A DNA stretch of 64,000 bases from Manihot esculenta (taxonomy: Eukaryota; Streptophyta; Magnoliopsida; Malpighiales; Euphorbiaceae): assembly GCF_001659605.2 (NCBI RefSeq), contig NC_035174.2, forward strand, positions 3,350,389 to 3,414,388, read 5' to 3'. The position numbers and the translations under genes are program-made. The notes under the pieces were generated by a model. It was not told the origin of the DNA. It made no database searches and saw only the letters and a program-made list of their open reading frames with translations. Of the stretch, positions 1-14,100 are shown piece by piece (the stretch's first letter is position 1; every line of letters begins with the position of its first letter).

Positions 1-1420
1 CCTAGCCAACTGCTTGCATGCTAGTCAATTGCTTCTCCCGTAGCTGCGTTTGGCGCCTACCTCAAACACCAATTTTAGCTAATTTTGAGAGCTCCTTGCT
101 ATTTTTTTCACTGATTAGCATGTTCCTTAAATATTTGGACAATTTTACTCTTTAAGTAGATTGGCCACCATGGACTACGACCGCCAAAGGAGGAATTGGG
201 AGTGTCACCTTCGATATGTTACAGAAGGAAGCAACATTTATGCCATCAATTCATAAAATTTTACTCCAAGCATATTTTATTCCCGGCCAAAGTGTAGCTT
301 GAGGTTTCGGCTAACTTGATACCAAGACAAATCTAACCCAAGAAGTCAAAAGCATAACAAAATCTGTGAAATCCCATGGAGAGAAAACTCTCGTAGTTTT
401 CCCCCCTTGCTTGTGACGCAAAGTTGAGATAGAAACAAGCATCATAAACCATGCTTGTCTTCAACTATTTGGAAGGTAACAATAAAAGGTTTGCTATTGA
501 TGTCCTCTCAAATCTCCCAGAGACAATTCAGAATAAGAGACGGCAAGTAAAATGCCATTTTATCTCAACACTTCAAATATTAAAATGAACCACCCTCTTA
601 AAGTCATGGCTAATCTTGATGAGACAAGCCCAATACTGAAAAGTCAAAAACCACTTTACCATTCATTACATTACATGGAATTAATCCACTATATGGGTTT
701 TGCTCTTCTCGTTTGTGACGATTTTTGGGCAAATGTAGAAAGTGAAGAATTGCCAAAAAGCAAGCAGAGATGAGCTGACTTTTCAAGTTCATACAGGATC
801 AAGACTTAGTCATATCTTAGTTAATTGTGCAACTGTGCTACGTTTCAGGAGATGCTTTCGGCTCGACGCCAAGTGTTTGATTAAATAAACAGAAGAGGAA
901 TCAACTTGCCGCACGCAATTCTCCTTGGTTGTGATTGCCAATTTGCCATTGCTTCCACACCATTGTCACTGTAACTCAGAACTCCATAAGAGCCACCTCG
1001 AAACAATATTAGCTGGTTTTATTTTCTTTCATTGATGAAGAGATTCTTGTAGAGTGTACATTCTGTTCTTTCAAAGTGTATGATAAATTAATAAATTCTT
1101 AACCCAAATTCAATATAATACCAATCTGATATATAAGAAAAAAATATTGAGTAATAAGTGGTTTAATTAACCTTGAATCTAATTTTATATTGGAAATTTG
1201 AAGTATATATATGTATATCATTGATCAATTACTTGTAGATAATTTAATTAAATTTACTAGTTAATATCACTTTATAATATTATTGTTAAAGAATTTAATT
1301 TTCCAAATATTACCACTTGGTAATAAAATAATAATAATAACAATAAACCAGCAAGTTTCGAAAAATCCTACCGTAAACGTTCCATAGAAACAAGGTATAC
1401 AGTATACACGTAAAAATGGG
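1..1420. other. Intergenic stretch, no gene recognised
   Basis: No coding region is supported. Bases 1-1000 are less AT-rich than the rest of the intergenic DNA and read like a degraded repeat or retroelement remnant, but I see no termini, tandem copies or protein similarity that would prove it. The short open frames near 552-773 and 610-792 overlap on opposite strands and look random. From about 1080 the DNA becomes strongly AT-rich up to the promoter/5' leader of the next gene. Confidence 0.4.
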
Positions 1421-1699
1421 GAGTGAATGATACAGAGGCATCTATATTACAGGCACAAGAAAATCCATCTTTCTCGCTTCAAACATCTCTTCCTCCATTT
1501 CATTGTCTGCCCCAGACACCAGAAGGCGTTGTCTCTATATGTGCACCATCAGTGGCAGATGATCCAAACCTAATTTAGCTTCAACTTCACACATTTTTTT
1601 ACACTTCAACTGCCATTCACCCTTTCTTTGTCATATTCACGAGGATAAAGGTTTCTTCAAGACCAACCCAGTGGACTCAACAACTATCAGAATCCATAC

Positions 1700-2117
1700 T
1701 GGTACCCATTACTTGTTTTTGTTAAATTTTGGCACGCCTTGTGATGCTTTGCTTTTATCCAGAATCTCTCTTTTTGTGGTTTTTGCTATCGTCTGCTTTA
1801 GTGTTGCTACTTGATTGAATAAGAGATTTTTGGGTCCTGGGCTTGTCGTGATTGTTGAATTGGAGCATGTTTCATTGGATTTTTGCTTCCTTCAATACTA
1901 GAATTGTCCAATGCCATCTGAAATATTGGAGCTTTTCTGTTTGAATATTTGAATTTTCTTTCATGGATTTAAGGCTCTTCATTAGAGGGTCTGAAGAATA
2001 GTGTCCTTTGCTGGTACTTGGATTTTAATGGATTTGTAGTTTATTTGTTATTGGTCTGCATTGTTTGAAAGAATTTTGAGCTTGTTTCACCATCTAGTTG
2101 AAACTTTTCTAATGTAG
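1700..2117 (+). other. Probable 5' UTR intron of the ARABIDILLO gene
   Basis: A transcribed-looking leader (about 1430-1699, pyrimidine-rich and less AT-rich) ends at a possible donor near 1700 (CTG then GTACCC). A TTCTAATGTAG acceptor ends at 2117, 46 nt before the start codon at 2164. The sequence between is T-rich and intron-like. The joined leader just before the start codon carries no ATG. A leader intron is inferred from these sites only; an alternative acceptor (TTTACAG) lies about 12 nt further on. Confidence 0.4.
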
Positions 2118-2163
2118 GATTGTTTACAGAACGGCTTCCAGTGGACACAGCATCAGAGGCGAT

Positions 2164-5100
2164 ATGACTCGAAGGTTAAGAAGAAGGTTGTCACACTTGG
2201 GCAAAAATAAGGAAATTGTAGACAGTAATTCAGAGATTTCAGATGGTGGATGTTTGCATTTGAATACTATCAGGGACATTGATTGGACAACCTTGCCTGA
2301 TGACACAATTGTTCAACTCTTTTCCTATTTGAATTATCGAGACCGAGCTAGCTTGTCATCAACATGTCAAACATTTAGATTATTGGGTTCCTCCCCATGT
2401 TTGTGGGATTCACTAGACCTCCGGTCCCACAAGTTTGATATTGAGGCAGCAGAGTCACTTTCTTCTAGATCCAGAAATCTCCAGAAGCTTAGATTTCGAG
2501 GGGCAGACTCAGCTTGTGCAATAATCAATCTTCAAGCAAGGGGGCTTCGTGAAATCAGTGGTGATTTCTGTCCAGATATCACAGATGCTATAGTGTCAGT
2601 CATAGCAGCTCGACATGAGATGCTTGAGAGTCTCCAACTTGGGCCAAATGCATGTGAAAGAATCAGCAGCGATGCAATCAAAGCAATAGCTCTTTGTTGC
2701 CCCAAGTTGAGAAGGCTTCGTCTTTCAGGTGTTAGAGAAGTTAGCAAAGATGCAATAAATGCTTTGGCTATGCATTGTGGGAATCTACTGGAGGTTGCAT
2801 TGATGGAATCAGAAAATGTTGATGAAATGGCATTGGGAAACTTGACTACTGTACAATTTCTATCACTTGCTGGAACAAGAAACCTGAAATGGGGTATAGC
2901 CTCACAAGTGTTAAGTAAATTGCCCAAGTTGGAGGGGTTAGATGTGTCAAGAACAGATATAAGTTTGAGTTTTATTAGGAGACTAATTTCATGGTCTGAA
3001 AATTTAAAAGTCTTGTTTGTTCTGAGCTGCCCAGTTTTTGAGGCTGAAGTTGATAATGACATGGTATATATTCATAAGGGTAAAATATTACTAACTGTTT
3101 GTAATGACATTTTCAAGGAAGTATCCTCATTATTTGCAGATGCTTCAGAAAGTAATATGCTCCCTTATTGGAGGAGTTTAAAAATCAGAGAGCAAAGCTT
3201 GGATAAGATTGTTTTGTGGATTGAATGGGTACTCTCTCATTCACTTCTACGTGTTGCAGAGAACAACCAAAAGGAGCTTGACATTTTCTGGGTCAAACAA
3301 GGGACAAATTTATTGCTTCATTTGTTGCAAAGTTCAGAAGAAGATGTTCAAGAAAGAGCAGCTACTGCACTAGCAACTTTTGTTGTCATTGATGATGAAA
3401 ATGCCACCATTGATTGTCAAAGGGCTGAGGCAGTTATGCAGAATGGTGGAATACAGTTGCTTTTGGACCTTGCAAAATCTTGTCATGAGGGGCTTCAATC
3501 AGAAGCAGCAAAGGTGACAATAATTTCTTGGAGCATGAGTCTTTAGTCATTCTAGAACTCAAATGATAATTTATCTCTAAAAATTCTTGAGAAATTGTTG
3601 AAATTTCTTCAATGGAAAGTTTAAGGCAATTTTAGAAATTACTTGAAGCCAAATTCAGGCCAAAAGATCTTGTTTCCCTCACTACTTGCTTTCTTGATTT
3701 TCATATGATTCTCATCATGTAAATTTGATTTCCTACAGTTGGAGACTTGATATGATCTTGTTGTTATTGTTGTAATATTGAGAATTGTAGGCGATCGCAA
3801 ATTTATCTGTTGATTCAAAAGTAGCAAAGACTGTTGCTGAAATTGGAGGAATTAATATCCTTGCCAGTTTAGCTAGGTCAATGAACAGATTGGTTGCTGA
3901 AGAGGCTGCAGGAGGCCTATGGAATCTTTCTGTTGGAGAAGAGCACAAGGTTGCTGGAATTTGATGCAGTTCTGTTATTTATTGACTTTAAAATTCCTGG
4001 CTTGGTGTAATTGTAATCCATGTTGTTTATAGGGTGCCATTGCTGAGGCTGGTGGTATAAAGGCTTTGGTTGACCTTATTTTCAAATGGCCCTTTTGCAA
4101 TGATGGAGTTCTTGTATGTGTCTGTGTATTTAGATTATGTTTCTGTTTTCCTATATCATTCTGCAACATTTGTGGGGTAAATTGTGAGTATATGCATGCT
4201 CCTTGTCAGGAACGAGCAGCTGGAGCACTTGCAAATTTAGCTGCTGATGACAAATGCAGCATGGAAGTTGCAATGGCAGGTGCTGTCCATGCGCTGGTGA
4301 TGCTTGTTAGGCATTGCAATTTTGAGGGAGTGCAAGAGCAGGTGATACTAGCTCAGTTTTTTATGCTCATTTGCTAACAATGGCACTCTTTTGCTAGTGA
4401 GAGAGCATGTATTTTGTTTTGTACCTTATCTCATTATGTTTTATTGGGCCTTCTGGTTATTTTTCATTCTGAGCAATGAAGTAAGCTATTTTTAAATCCT
4501 GCTAAGTTATTCTATAACTGAATTATGTAAATGATTAAGGTCAGGAGAGGAACTTTATATGTGGCATAAATAGGGAATTTGACAAAAACTGACTTTTTGC
4601 TTATTGTTTATCCATTGAGTGAAATACTCGAGCTAAATGGCATCTATCCAACTCTTCCCAATTCGGAGTACTGAACAGTTTCATATATCTTTCCATTTTT
4701 GCTGCTGGTTGATTTAACATAGCCAATCTTATATGTCATCCTTTGCCATGCAAGAAAAGGCACTCAGGAGTTGGGACTTAGAAATCACTATGTAATTGGG
4801 AAGTGAACCATTTATTCATGGGAATAATATTGTAAAGAAATCAATATAATAGGTTTCAGAATTAAGACCATGTGCTGTCTTGAAATTTTTGTACAGTTAG
4901 ATTGCATCTGTGAAGTACATCCTGGCTAAATTTCCTGAATGGGATGTTGATACCTTTTTCCAAGGATTCCTGTCCTATACTTCAGTAGAACTGTGATTTT
5001 AGTTGCATACATCTTTTAATAATGCTAATTAGCCCTACATCATCCTTCAGGTAATTTAAAGCTTCTTTAAAAATCCATTTTCAAACTGCTCCCTATCCCC

Positions 5101-8100
5101 TTCCACCCAAAATAAAGGCTAATGTTGTCTTCTTCCAAAGTTCTTGTCAATCTAAACTCAAATGTAATTATTGACATCTTTGTGCCTATCTATTTTAAAT
5201 CCTGCTCTCTACTTTGAAGATTCATTACTTATTTTGATTATTTTTTCATTAGTTTAAATTTGCAATCATCTCATATGAAAAGGAAAAGAAAAAATTATAT
5301 ATGTATGGAACTTGTGAAAGTGTCATGTCTTCTCATTAAAATAAACAGCCTTTTTCCTGGTCTGTGGTTTGCAATTTATGTACCAGATTGAAAGTGAGTT
5401 CTAAACTGTAATACGTGATGCCAGCATGTTGCTTCTCTTTTGACTAGGCTGCTCGTGCATTGGCAAACTTGGCTGCTCATGGAGATAGCAACAATAATAA
5501 TGCTGCTATTGGGCAAGAGGCAGGTGCAATTGAAGCATTGGTCCGACTCACTTATTCTCAACATGAAGGTGTAAGGTAACATATACTCTTTTAGTTACTG
5601 CAGTATGAATATAATTGAAATGGCAGATGATCTCACCAAATTGACTAACCAAATACCTTATGTACTTCAGATAATTAAAATAATACTTAATAACTTTCTG
5701 TTTAGCTATTTTCTTGTGGACAATCATTTTTGTTGTAAATATATCATAAAAAAATCCAACTATTCATTTCACTTTTGCTTGCTCCTGATGTTGCAACTAT
5801 TCCTGGAATTTCATGAAATTACTCACAAACAGGCATGAGGCTGCTGGCGCTTTATGGAATTTGTCTTTTGATGACAAAAATCGAGAAGCAATTGCAGCAG
5901 CTGGTGGTATCGTGGCCTTGGTATGGCATTCCAATTGCATAGAAAACTTTATTCCAATTTTTATCCTTTTTATCAATTTTCATTCTTCCCATTTTGATGC
6001 ATACAATATATGAGCCTCCCTTGACTCTAACAAAGCTGGGAAGCTTGTGAACCATGAACATCCATTAGATGCACCAAAACCAAATTTGTTACTGTTTTCT
6101 GCACATTCATGATAGGGTCCTGAGAAGTGTTTAAAAAAAAAAGGAAAGATGAAGAGGAATAAGTAAAGAATGTGAGACCTATAAGCTTTCAAGAATTAAA
6201 ATTTTCCAGCGTAGAAATTTTGCTGTCATTTTATTGTCCTATAGTCCAAATTTTGTTTACTTTTCTTTTCATTTCCCTTTTACTCACATTGTTTTATTCT
6301 CAATATGCTTGCAACTAAATGGTTAAAATGGGCATAGTATGGTCTAACAGGATTCCAATATGGCACTATGATCTACTAAGGCATGAACTCCAATAATAAT
6401 GCATGCTTCTATTAGAAAAATATAACAATTTTAGATTACAGGTTGGGATGATAGTAGTTTATTCAATTAATAGTAACTGATATTTAGGATGATTATGGTT
6501 TTTAGGTTTCTCTTGCGCAATCTTGCTCAAATTCCTCTCAAGGTCTTCAAGAAAGGGCTGCAGGTGCTCTCTGGGGATTGTCGGTATCAGAAGCTAACAG
6601 GTAACAATTTCTTGTTAATTTGTTGTTCCTCTGAATTCCACCTTATACAAAGTCAGCATTAAAGATAATTCTTAGTTTTGGTTTTGTCACATTGAATTTA
6701 TAGATCCTTCACTCTAGATATTTTTCCCTTTAATAAATGTAATTCAAAGCATTGTGAATCTTTTGTCAGAATTATAAACACTGTTTATCTTCTCTGAACT
6801 ATCTATAACAATTTCCCTTATCTGTAAACTAGTGTAATTTTATAAATCATGAGGTAGAATTAATAATGTCTGAACTCCATAATGGCAAAAGTTGCACATT
6901 TGTAATGTGTTCTACTTTGACTGATACGTTGTCTCTTTCCTCTTAACTTAGTGTTGCTATCGGACAAGAAGGCGGTGTCGCTTCACTTATTGCATTAGCA
7001 CGCTCAAGCGATGCAGTAAGTTTCACTTCTTGTTGAACTCAAATGAAGTAGAATTATCATTATTAATTGAGGAAAATTTTTTTCTTTGATTCATTATCTT
7101 TGTTCTATTAAATAAAACTTGAAATTCACCTATGTATGAAATGTTCATGAAATTTTATTAATTTTATGTGACCCTAATTGTACTGAATCACTAATTTTTT
7201 TTATTTGCTGAAAGAGGAAAGAACACTAATTCAGCTTGTGTTATGGGTTTTGGGGGGACAACCAAACAATTTATCAATTTTCAGTTTTCATTTTCTTTCC
7301 AACATCTGTTTGTATAAATGTAGACAATGATATCAAACAGCCTCTATTCAATCTTTAATTGGAGGGCTCTATTGTGACATTCAATGTGTAACTTGAACAT
7401 GAATTAAATGTGCAATGATTCAATTTCAGGATGTCCATGAGACTGCTGCAGGTGCTCTTTGGAATCTGGCTTTTAATCCTGGTAATGCACTTCGCATAGT
7501 GGAGGATGGAGGAGTTCCAGCCCTTGTTCACATTTGTACTAAATCACTTTCAAAAATGGCACGATTTATGGCTGCATTGGCATTGGCGTACATCTTTGAT
7601 GGAAGGTACAGATTTAGAATGCTTGTTATCTGTTATGATCACACACTAAAAAAACACACATGTATTAGTGAATTAACCTGGGCTGAAGATTACCACAAGC
7701 CCCCCTCCTGCTTGCTAGGGATCCATTTGTGGGTGAAATATAATAGCATTTTATGGAAGATTTTGAGAATGCATGTTTTTTCCATCTGCAGAATGGATGA
7801 AATTGCTGCGGTGGGGCCTTCATCAGATGGTGATATAAAGAGTGTGACACTAAATGTGGTTAAAAGGATATCCCTGAAGCATATTGAAGCATTTGTGTGT
7901 TCATTTTCTGATTCAAAAACTTCTGACACTGTAATCAAATTATCAGCCCCAACAGCTCTTACACAAGTAGCAGAAGCGGCATGCATACCAGAAGCTGGAC
8001 TTCTAAGATGCAGGTTCCTTTTTGTTGTATTCCTCTTCCTCTTTAATTTTGAAGTTTCATATGTCGTTATTAGCACAACAGCAATGAACATGCATATTCA

Positions 8101-8746
8101 TAATATGCAACAATCAAATTCATGGACTGGACACTAGGAAACATTAGATAGAATTCTGTGCTGCTTCTTTGTTCATCCTTGTGCCCTTTGCACTTCAATC
8201 TGTTCTATGTTTTTAAACTCAGTAATAATCTGATTTATGTTTGTTCATCCTTGTGCCCTTTGTCACTACTTGCTTCAAATCTATAAAGAAATTTCTTCAT
8301 TAAGTTCTATCATCTCATTTAGACTACTCATTGATGAGTTGCTGAACTCAATTCCGTTCTTATGTTCTTTTCAGTGCAGCAGAAATTGGAAGATTTGTTG
8401 CAATGTTACGGAATCATTCTTCCATACTCAAGGCCTGTTCTGCTTTTGCTCTTCTCCAGGTGAAACCACTTCTCGTCCACTCTGTTGCTTTTCTTCGCAT
8501 TGTGCATTTGATGATAGTAGCAATAATAAAATCAAATGATGCTTTTCAACATTGCAGTTTACCATGCCCGGAGGACGACATGCAACTCATCACACGAACC
8601 TGTTGCAAAATGCAGGAGCGCCAAGGATCTTGCGAGCTGTTGCTGCATCAGCATCAGCCCCTTTTGAAGCAAAAGTTTTTGCAAAAATTGTTATTTGGAA
8701 CCTGGAACACTACCATGTGGATGCCAATTCCAGAAATAACGGGTAG
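2164..8746 (+). CDS. ARABIDILLO: ARABIDILLO F-box/armadillo-repeat protein
   Basis: Predicted 922-residue protein from exons 2164-3513, 3791-3949, 4033-4113, 4210-4341, 5448-5575, 5833-5920, 6506-6600, 6952-7015, 7430-7605, 7792-8013, 8375-8459 and 8558-8746; all junctions are GT-AG and keep frame. Visible parts: a basic N-terminus (TRRLRRRL), an F-box at about residues 40-86 (DWTTLPDDTIVQLFSYLNYR), leucine-rich repeats to about 300, then a long run of armadillo repeats with recurring AAGALWNLSF/AARALANLAAHG motifs. Known for the family: Arabidopsis ARABIDILLO-1 and -2 are nuclear beta-catenin-like F-box proteins that promote lateral root branching, presumably as ubiquitin-ligase substrate adaptors. 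Length is close to the Arabidopsis proteins (about 930). The first long open frame runs past its donor to a stop at 3546, which is intron read-through, not the true end. The gene appears intact. Confidence 0.93.
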
Positions 8747-9082
8747 CATTTTCAAAGTTGCTGCCTTCCACTGGGATATTCTTCCAATGTAACCAACATG
8801 AACTCCCCTTAACCTATGCAAAGCAGTTTGGTTGAGTTTCGGGAGGCTTGGAGGTTCATGCAAATCTTCTGGCTTTTGCAAAAAGTTTTGCTCCAGGAGT
8901 CCAGCTGATGTTGTGTTGGAAAGCTCCTGGAAATGCAAAAATTGGGGATGTCCCCTCGTGTAAATCAGGGAGGGAGGCTGGATAAAATCTTTGTGCATGT
9001 TGAGTTATGAGTTAGTTTACTGTATTCAAATGAACTTAGCATACATTTTTACATTCTCAATCCTGATAATAAAAAAACTAGG

Positions 9083-9190
9083 CTTGGAGCAACCGTGGGC
9101 TTTGCGTAGTGGAAGCAACATTTTTTCTGAATCCGAGAGTTCTAGTTTCAACTCTCCCTCCACACGTAGGAAAAACAAATTTCTTTTAGT
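9083..9190 (+). mobile_element. tRNA-derived SINE-like copy
   Basis: An A-box-like element (TTTGCGTAGTGG, 9101-9112) is followed about 30 nt later by a B-box-like element (AGTTTCAACTCT, about 9144-9155), then a pyrimidine stretch and an A-rich run (AAAAACAAA) at 9171-9179. This is the RNA polymerase III internal promoter layout of tRNA-derived SINEs. The boxes are degenerate, no clear target duplication was found and the 3' end is uncertain. Confidence 0.5.
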
Positions 9191-9199
9191 TCGCAATGG

Positions 9200-11100
9200 A
9201 AAATATTTTAATTTTTCATTGGAAGAATGAGCATCCAATCCATCATTTGATTTCAAAGTCTCAGGCATAGTGGGACCTTTAAATAGACAGATACGGATAG
9301 CAACATTGGATTGGAGACAATAAATTAGGTAAAAATAATTTATATAGCTGGGTTTGCGAACGTCTTTTTCCAACTTTGGATGATTGGATGATAAGATCAG
9401 CATCAGCAAAATCCATTGATGGATTTCTTTATCAAAGAACTAAAATTTGGTATACCTTAATTTAAAAATACCAATATATACGTATGAGGCACAAATACAG
9501 TTTGCTAGGCTGTCTATGTGTCAAGCTTCTCATCTTTGTGCCCTAGGATTTGTCATTAGGGATTTTTCAAATTTTTGTTTGTGGATCAGTAGCCAATATA
9601 ATTCAGCATCTTTTCTTTTATTGCAAGAAGCTCATACTTCAATCTGTCTTTTCTTTTAAAAAAGAGAAAAATCCAAGTTTAAAATATTTTTAAAAAAAAA
9701 AACTAATAACATCAAACAGAAGCAATGTCCATGAGATGCTGCACCTCATGTTCAATTCTTTTTCATGGTAATTTCATTTAATTTTTATATCTACACATTT
9801 TCATTTTTTTATTTAGTATATAGTGAAGTGTATACTAAATATATTTTTAAATAAAAAAAAGGATAAAAAGAAAAATGTCGGTAATTTTTTAAATTTAAAG
9901 GGAGGTGGGAGATCTTAAATAATGTAAAAAGTAACAATAAAATATAATAAAGAGAGACAAGTGTCATCGAAGAGAGAGCGAGTAGATTATAATATATACA
10001 CATCAGCAAAAGGTCAGGTTCCAGAAAACCTTAAAAGGCTAAACTAACAAACCGTCCAATCTAATGTTTGATCATCCGAGTTTACCGACCACCGAACAGC
10101 TTGCTAAGACCGACGCGCTTCTCATCTTTTCATTTCCTCTCCTGTGAAATTCTATACAGTAATCATCCACTTTCCCATTCCACTTCTCACAGCCCACACC
10201 ACCGGTAAATAATCACCTCATTTTACCGATGAAATTTTTAAATTTTGTTTTATTAAAAATAATTTATATGTAAAAATATTTTTTTCAAAAATAACTTGTT
10301 TATATTATTTAATTTAATTATATAAAAAATAATGTTCATAGATTTTACCTATAAAAATTTAAAATTTCTAATATTAATAAAATTGTTAAATGGTAGAAAA
10401 TAAAATTTTCTTTTAAAAATAAAAAGTTATTTTTAAAATTTGTAATTTTTCATTTTAATTGTAAAGATATTTTTTATTAATTAATTTTCTAAATGTTTTA
10501 ATTAACAGAAAATATAAAAAATATTTTAATTATTACAAAGTTTTTTAAAATAAATTTAAAATGAGACTATTTTGTAGATAATTTCAAATTCAAAATTTTC
10601 GTATTAGAAGTCTAATTAAATTTAAATATTATATTTTAAGTTGTCTATTTTTTATTAAAAATATGATATTTCAAGTTTTCTATCCAAACACAAAATTAAC
10701 AATTATTATTATTTATTTTATAATGTGACAATGACATGTACGAAGGCAGATAAAATTATTTGAAGAGACTTCATCGCAATATTCATGTGGAAGTGCTCCA
10801 AAGCTGAGGCACTGGCGACGAAAATTACCCAACTCTTTACGACTTTACTCGCCGACGGGGAGAAAATTCAGCGGTAACTGCAGCCAAAGCAAGAAGGCAT
10901 CCACTACGATACAATTCCCTTTTTCGGTTGGCAGGCCCGCCTTTCTCCAAACCCTTCGCTTTTTTAACTTCCGTCCTTCGCTTTCAGGCATTTCACCTTT
11001 CTCTCGCTTTCTAGTCCCAGCCAAGCTTAACCCGTTTTCTTTCCAACACTTTCTCGCCTTGTAAAATTAGTCTTCGCCCAAACACCTGTCATATCATTCT
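9200..11100. other. AT-rich intergenic DNA upstream of the hydrolase gene
   Basis: Very AT-rich, with homopolymer runs and no supported gene. From about 10780 the composition shifts to mixed and pyrimidine-rich sequence, which fits the promoter and 5' leader of the gene starting at 11185. The short open frames at 9447-9659 and 9809-10009 have low-complexity translations and are not supported. Confidence 0.5.
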
Positions 11101-11135
11101 CTAGTTGTTTCTGTTAATCTGTTGTTCAAATTCAA

Positions 11136-11150
11136 ATGCTTGTTAGCTGA
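11136..11150 (+). promoter_or_regulatory. Short upstream ORF (MLVS-stop) in hydrolase 5' leader
   Basis: An ATG at 11136 opens a four-codon frame ending at TGA 11148-11150, 34 nt before the proposed main start at 11185 and out of frame with it. If the transcript starts upstream, this minimal uORF could lower translation of the main frame. The transcription start is unknown, so regulation is inference. Confidence 0.4.
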
Positions 11151-11184
11151 CCTGAGAGCAAATAAAGTTGGAGTTGGAAAAACG

Positions 11185-14100
11185 ATGGACAACGAAATCG
11201 TGGGTGATGGAACTCTCATGGATGGAGTTATAAAAAACGGTGTGTGCTCCTCGGAGTCGTTAAATGGAAGCTGCGATGTATGGAGTTGTAAGGATTCTGA
11301 TTCTTCTTCAGCTGATCATCTCGTTATCATGGTCCACGGTATATTTGGAAGGTTAGATTCTATGATTTATTGAAATTTCTTTTTGTAAGTTCGATTTTTA
11401 TTGATGACCGACTAATTTGTTTATCTTTGAAGATTATTCTTTTCATTTTAGTTATTTGATATTGTAGTTTTGCAGAATTGGGTTTGCTTTTATCTGAAAT
11501 AACTGTTATTTTTAAATGTATGATTCTATATTTCTATGAAATTTGCAATTTATCAACTCTAAAAAGATTTTGAGCAGTTCCTTGTTTCGTTCAATTCCTG
11601 ATACTTCAATTTATTGAAATTCTACTCGGATTTCCCCCTTTTTTCCTGCTCAATCTCAGCAGCCAAGCTTCTCTATTGTTCCCAATTCAGGACTCATTAG
11701 TTATTCTTTGTTTCTCTGTGGTTATGTAATTCTCTGCAGTGCCTCAGATTGGAAATTTGCAGCTGAGCAGTTCGTCAAAATGCTTCCTGACAAAGTGATA
11801 GTTCATTGTGAGGAGCCTTTCTTTTCTGAATCATGTTTCCAAAATCAATGATAAGCAATGGTCCTAGAAGATAATACATACATTCGTTTACATGTCTTGC
11901 AGGTAGTGAGCGAAATATGTCTATGCTGACTCTTGATGGCGTGGATGTGATGGGTGAACGGTTGGCTTTGGAGGTTGGGATTTTGTTTCTTTTATCGAAT
12001 GCATGTTTATGTTTGCTTCTGCTACTTGCTAGTTGTCACATATACTTACTTTAAGACCAATCTAACTGCACATGTGGTTTCCAGGTCCTTGAAGTGATCC
12101 AGAGAAAGCCAAATTTACGTAAGATTTCTTTTGTTGCACATTCTGTGGGAGGACTGGTGGCAAGATATGCAATAGGGATATTGTATAGACCACCCCAGAG
12201 AGAAAATGTAGAGGATTCAGTAGCTGAGACAGGTGACAAGGATGTAAAGGCTACAATAGGTGGCTTGGAGGCTATCAACTTCATCACTGTTGCTACGCCT
12301 CACCTAGGTTCAAGGGGGAATAAGCAGGTATCATATCTTACTATCTCTGTTGTTAGGGTTTCAAGCATCATTAGTGTCCCTCCTAAGACTTGAGAAAGCA
12401 TGTGATGTGGCTGATTATGGGAGATTTTTTCTTCTTTGTCTGTTGGAGAGAGTGTGTAATTTGATATTCTTTGCATATAAGAAAGGTTGTAAAATAAAGA
12501 AAGGAAAACCTGGTAGTTTTTAATATAGGACTGCCTAAATAAATGGTGCATGTGCCTTGACTATAAATTAAAACATTTGTGTGGGAAAAGGATAATAAAT
12601 TTAACAAAAATTCAACAAGAGAATCTCTTTGTTGCAGATTACTATGCTCATATTACTTCATAGCTTGGAATTTTATTTTACACCTGCTCTAAGCTGTGAT
12701 GAATTCAAGTGAGCACTTTTCCTCACCTTCCTTGCCTCACCATTACAGGATGTCATTTTTTGCAAAACATAGAATTCACAAATGATTTGTGTTGATTAAC
12801 TTTACTTGATTAAGCAACCCAGGCTGATATGCAACTGGAAGAATGAGAAAACAAAACCCTATTATGCGCCGCCATATGGCTCTGGAGCATGCATTAATGT
12901 GGTACTTGAATCACTTACAGATCTTCCTGATGTCATTTTTCAATTTGTATCTGCTAGTAATAGAATTACATTATCACTCTAATTCTTTTCATGTTGTAAT
13001 CAACCCGGTGGGTATGTATTATATTTTATGTTTTTCGGTTGGTGTATGAATTGGTACATGTTAATCTATTCATCCTCAGGTTTTAGCCTTTTAGGGGACT
13101 CAGCCCCTTATTTTTTAAAAAGTGTATTTATTTGCAGGTACCTTTTCTTTTTGGTTTAACTGCCATTGAGAAAACTGCTGTACGTGTTATTCATTGGATA
13201 CTTAAGAGAACGGGTCAACACCTTTTTCTCGCTGATGACGATGAGGGGAAACCTCCATTGCTCAAACGCATGATACAAGATTATTGTAATTGCTTTTTCA
13301 TGTATATCGCTTGGATCCCAATCGCTTTTTTTTTTAATTGTTTTATTTTCATACTTTTCTTAAGGTGTCATATATCCAGATATGTAAATTAAGAGAAGCA
13401 TCTAACTCAATATGCAGGTCTGCTTTGCGTATATTCAAACGGCGTGTTGTGTATTCAAATGTGGGCTATGACCGTATCCTTATAATTCAATATTTATAAC
13501 TGGTCCCACGGTTGGAGTTTTTCCTATGTCTTCCTATTATTTGTTTCCTTCATGAAAACCATACAGGCATTGTGGGCTGGAGAACATCATCTATAAGGCG
13601 TGACAATGAATTACCAGAGGTATATCTGCTTAGAATTTGTATTTATTTACTATTACTTTTTTGACCTGCTGGGTGGAATTTAGCTAATTGTCATGCTTTT
13701 CAGTGGGAGAATCATGTCAATGAGAAATATCCACATATTGTATATGAAGAACGCTGCAAAGCTGACAATGCTGAGCAATGTGATCTTATTATATCAACAG
13801 AAGATAATAGCTCTGACAAGCTTGAAGGTATGTACGGATGATCTTTGAATCCAAAGATAACAACAGTTTTGATGACTTTGTGAAGTTATTTTCCTTTAGG
13901 CTCCACCAATTTCAGATGATGAAATTACTATTTGGACAGTTCTATTGCCTACAGCTCCTAAAAGCACATTATTTGAAATTATTTGCGCAGAGGAACTAGT
14001 GACAGGCCTATCCCGTGTGTCCTGGGAAAAAGTAGATGTTAGCTTCCACACCAGCAGACGGAAATTTGCTGCTCATAGCGTCATTCAGGTTTTTCTCACA

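Noticed and set aside
2164..3546. 460-codon open frame as a complete F-box protein
   Set aside because: The last ten codons run through a GTGACA donor into intron; downstream exons continue the armadillo repeats in frame, so 3513 is the exon end.
7690..8091. 133-codon - strand frame within the ARABIDILLO gene
   Set aside because: It covers an exon of the + strand gene and is a shadow frame.
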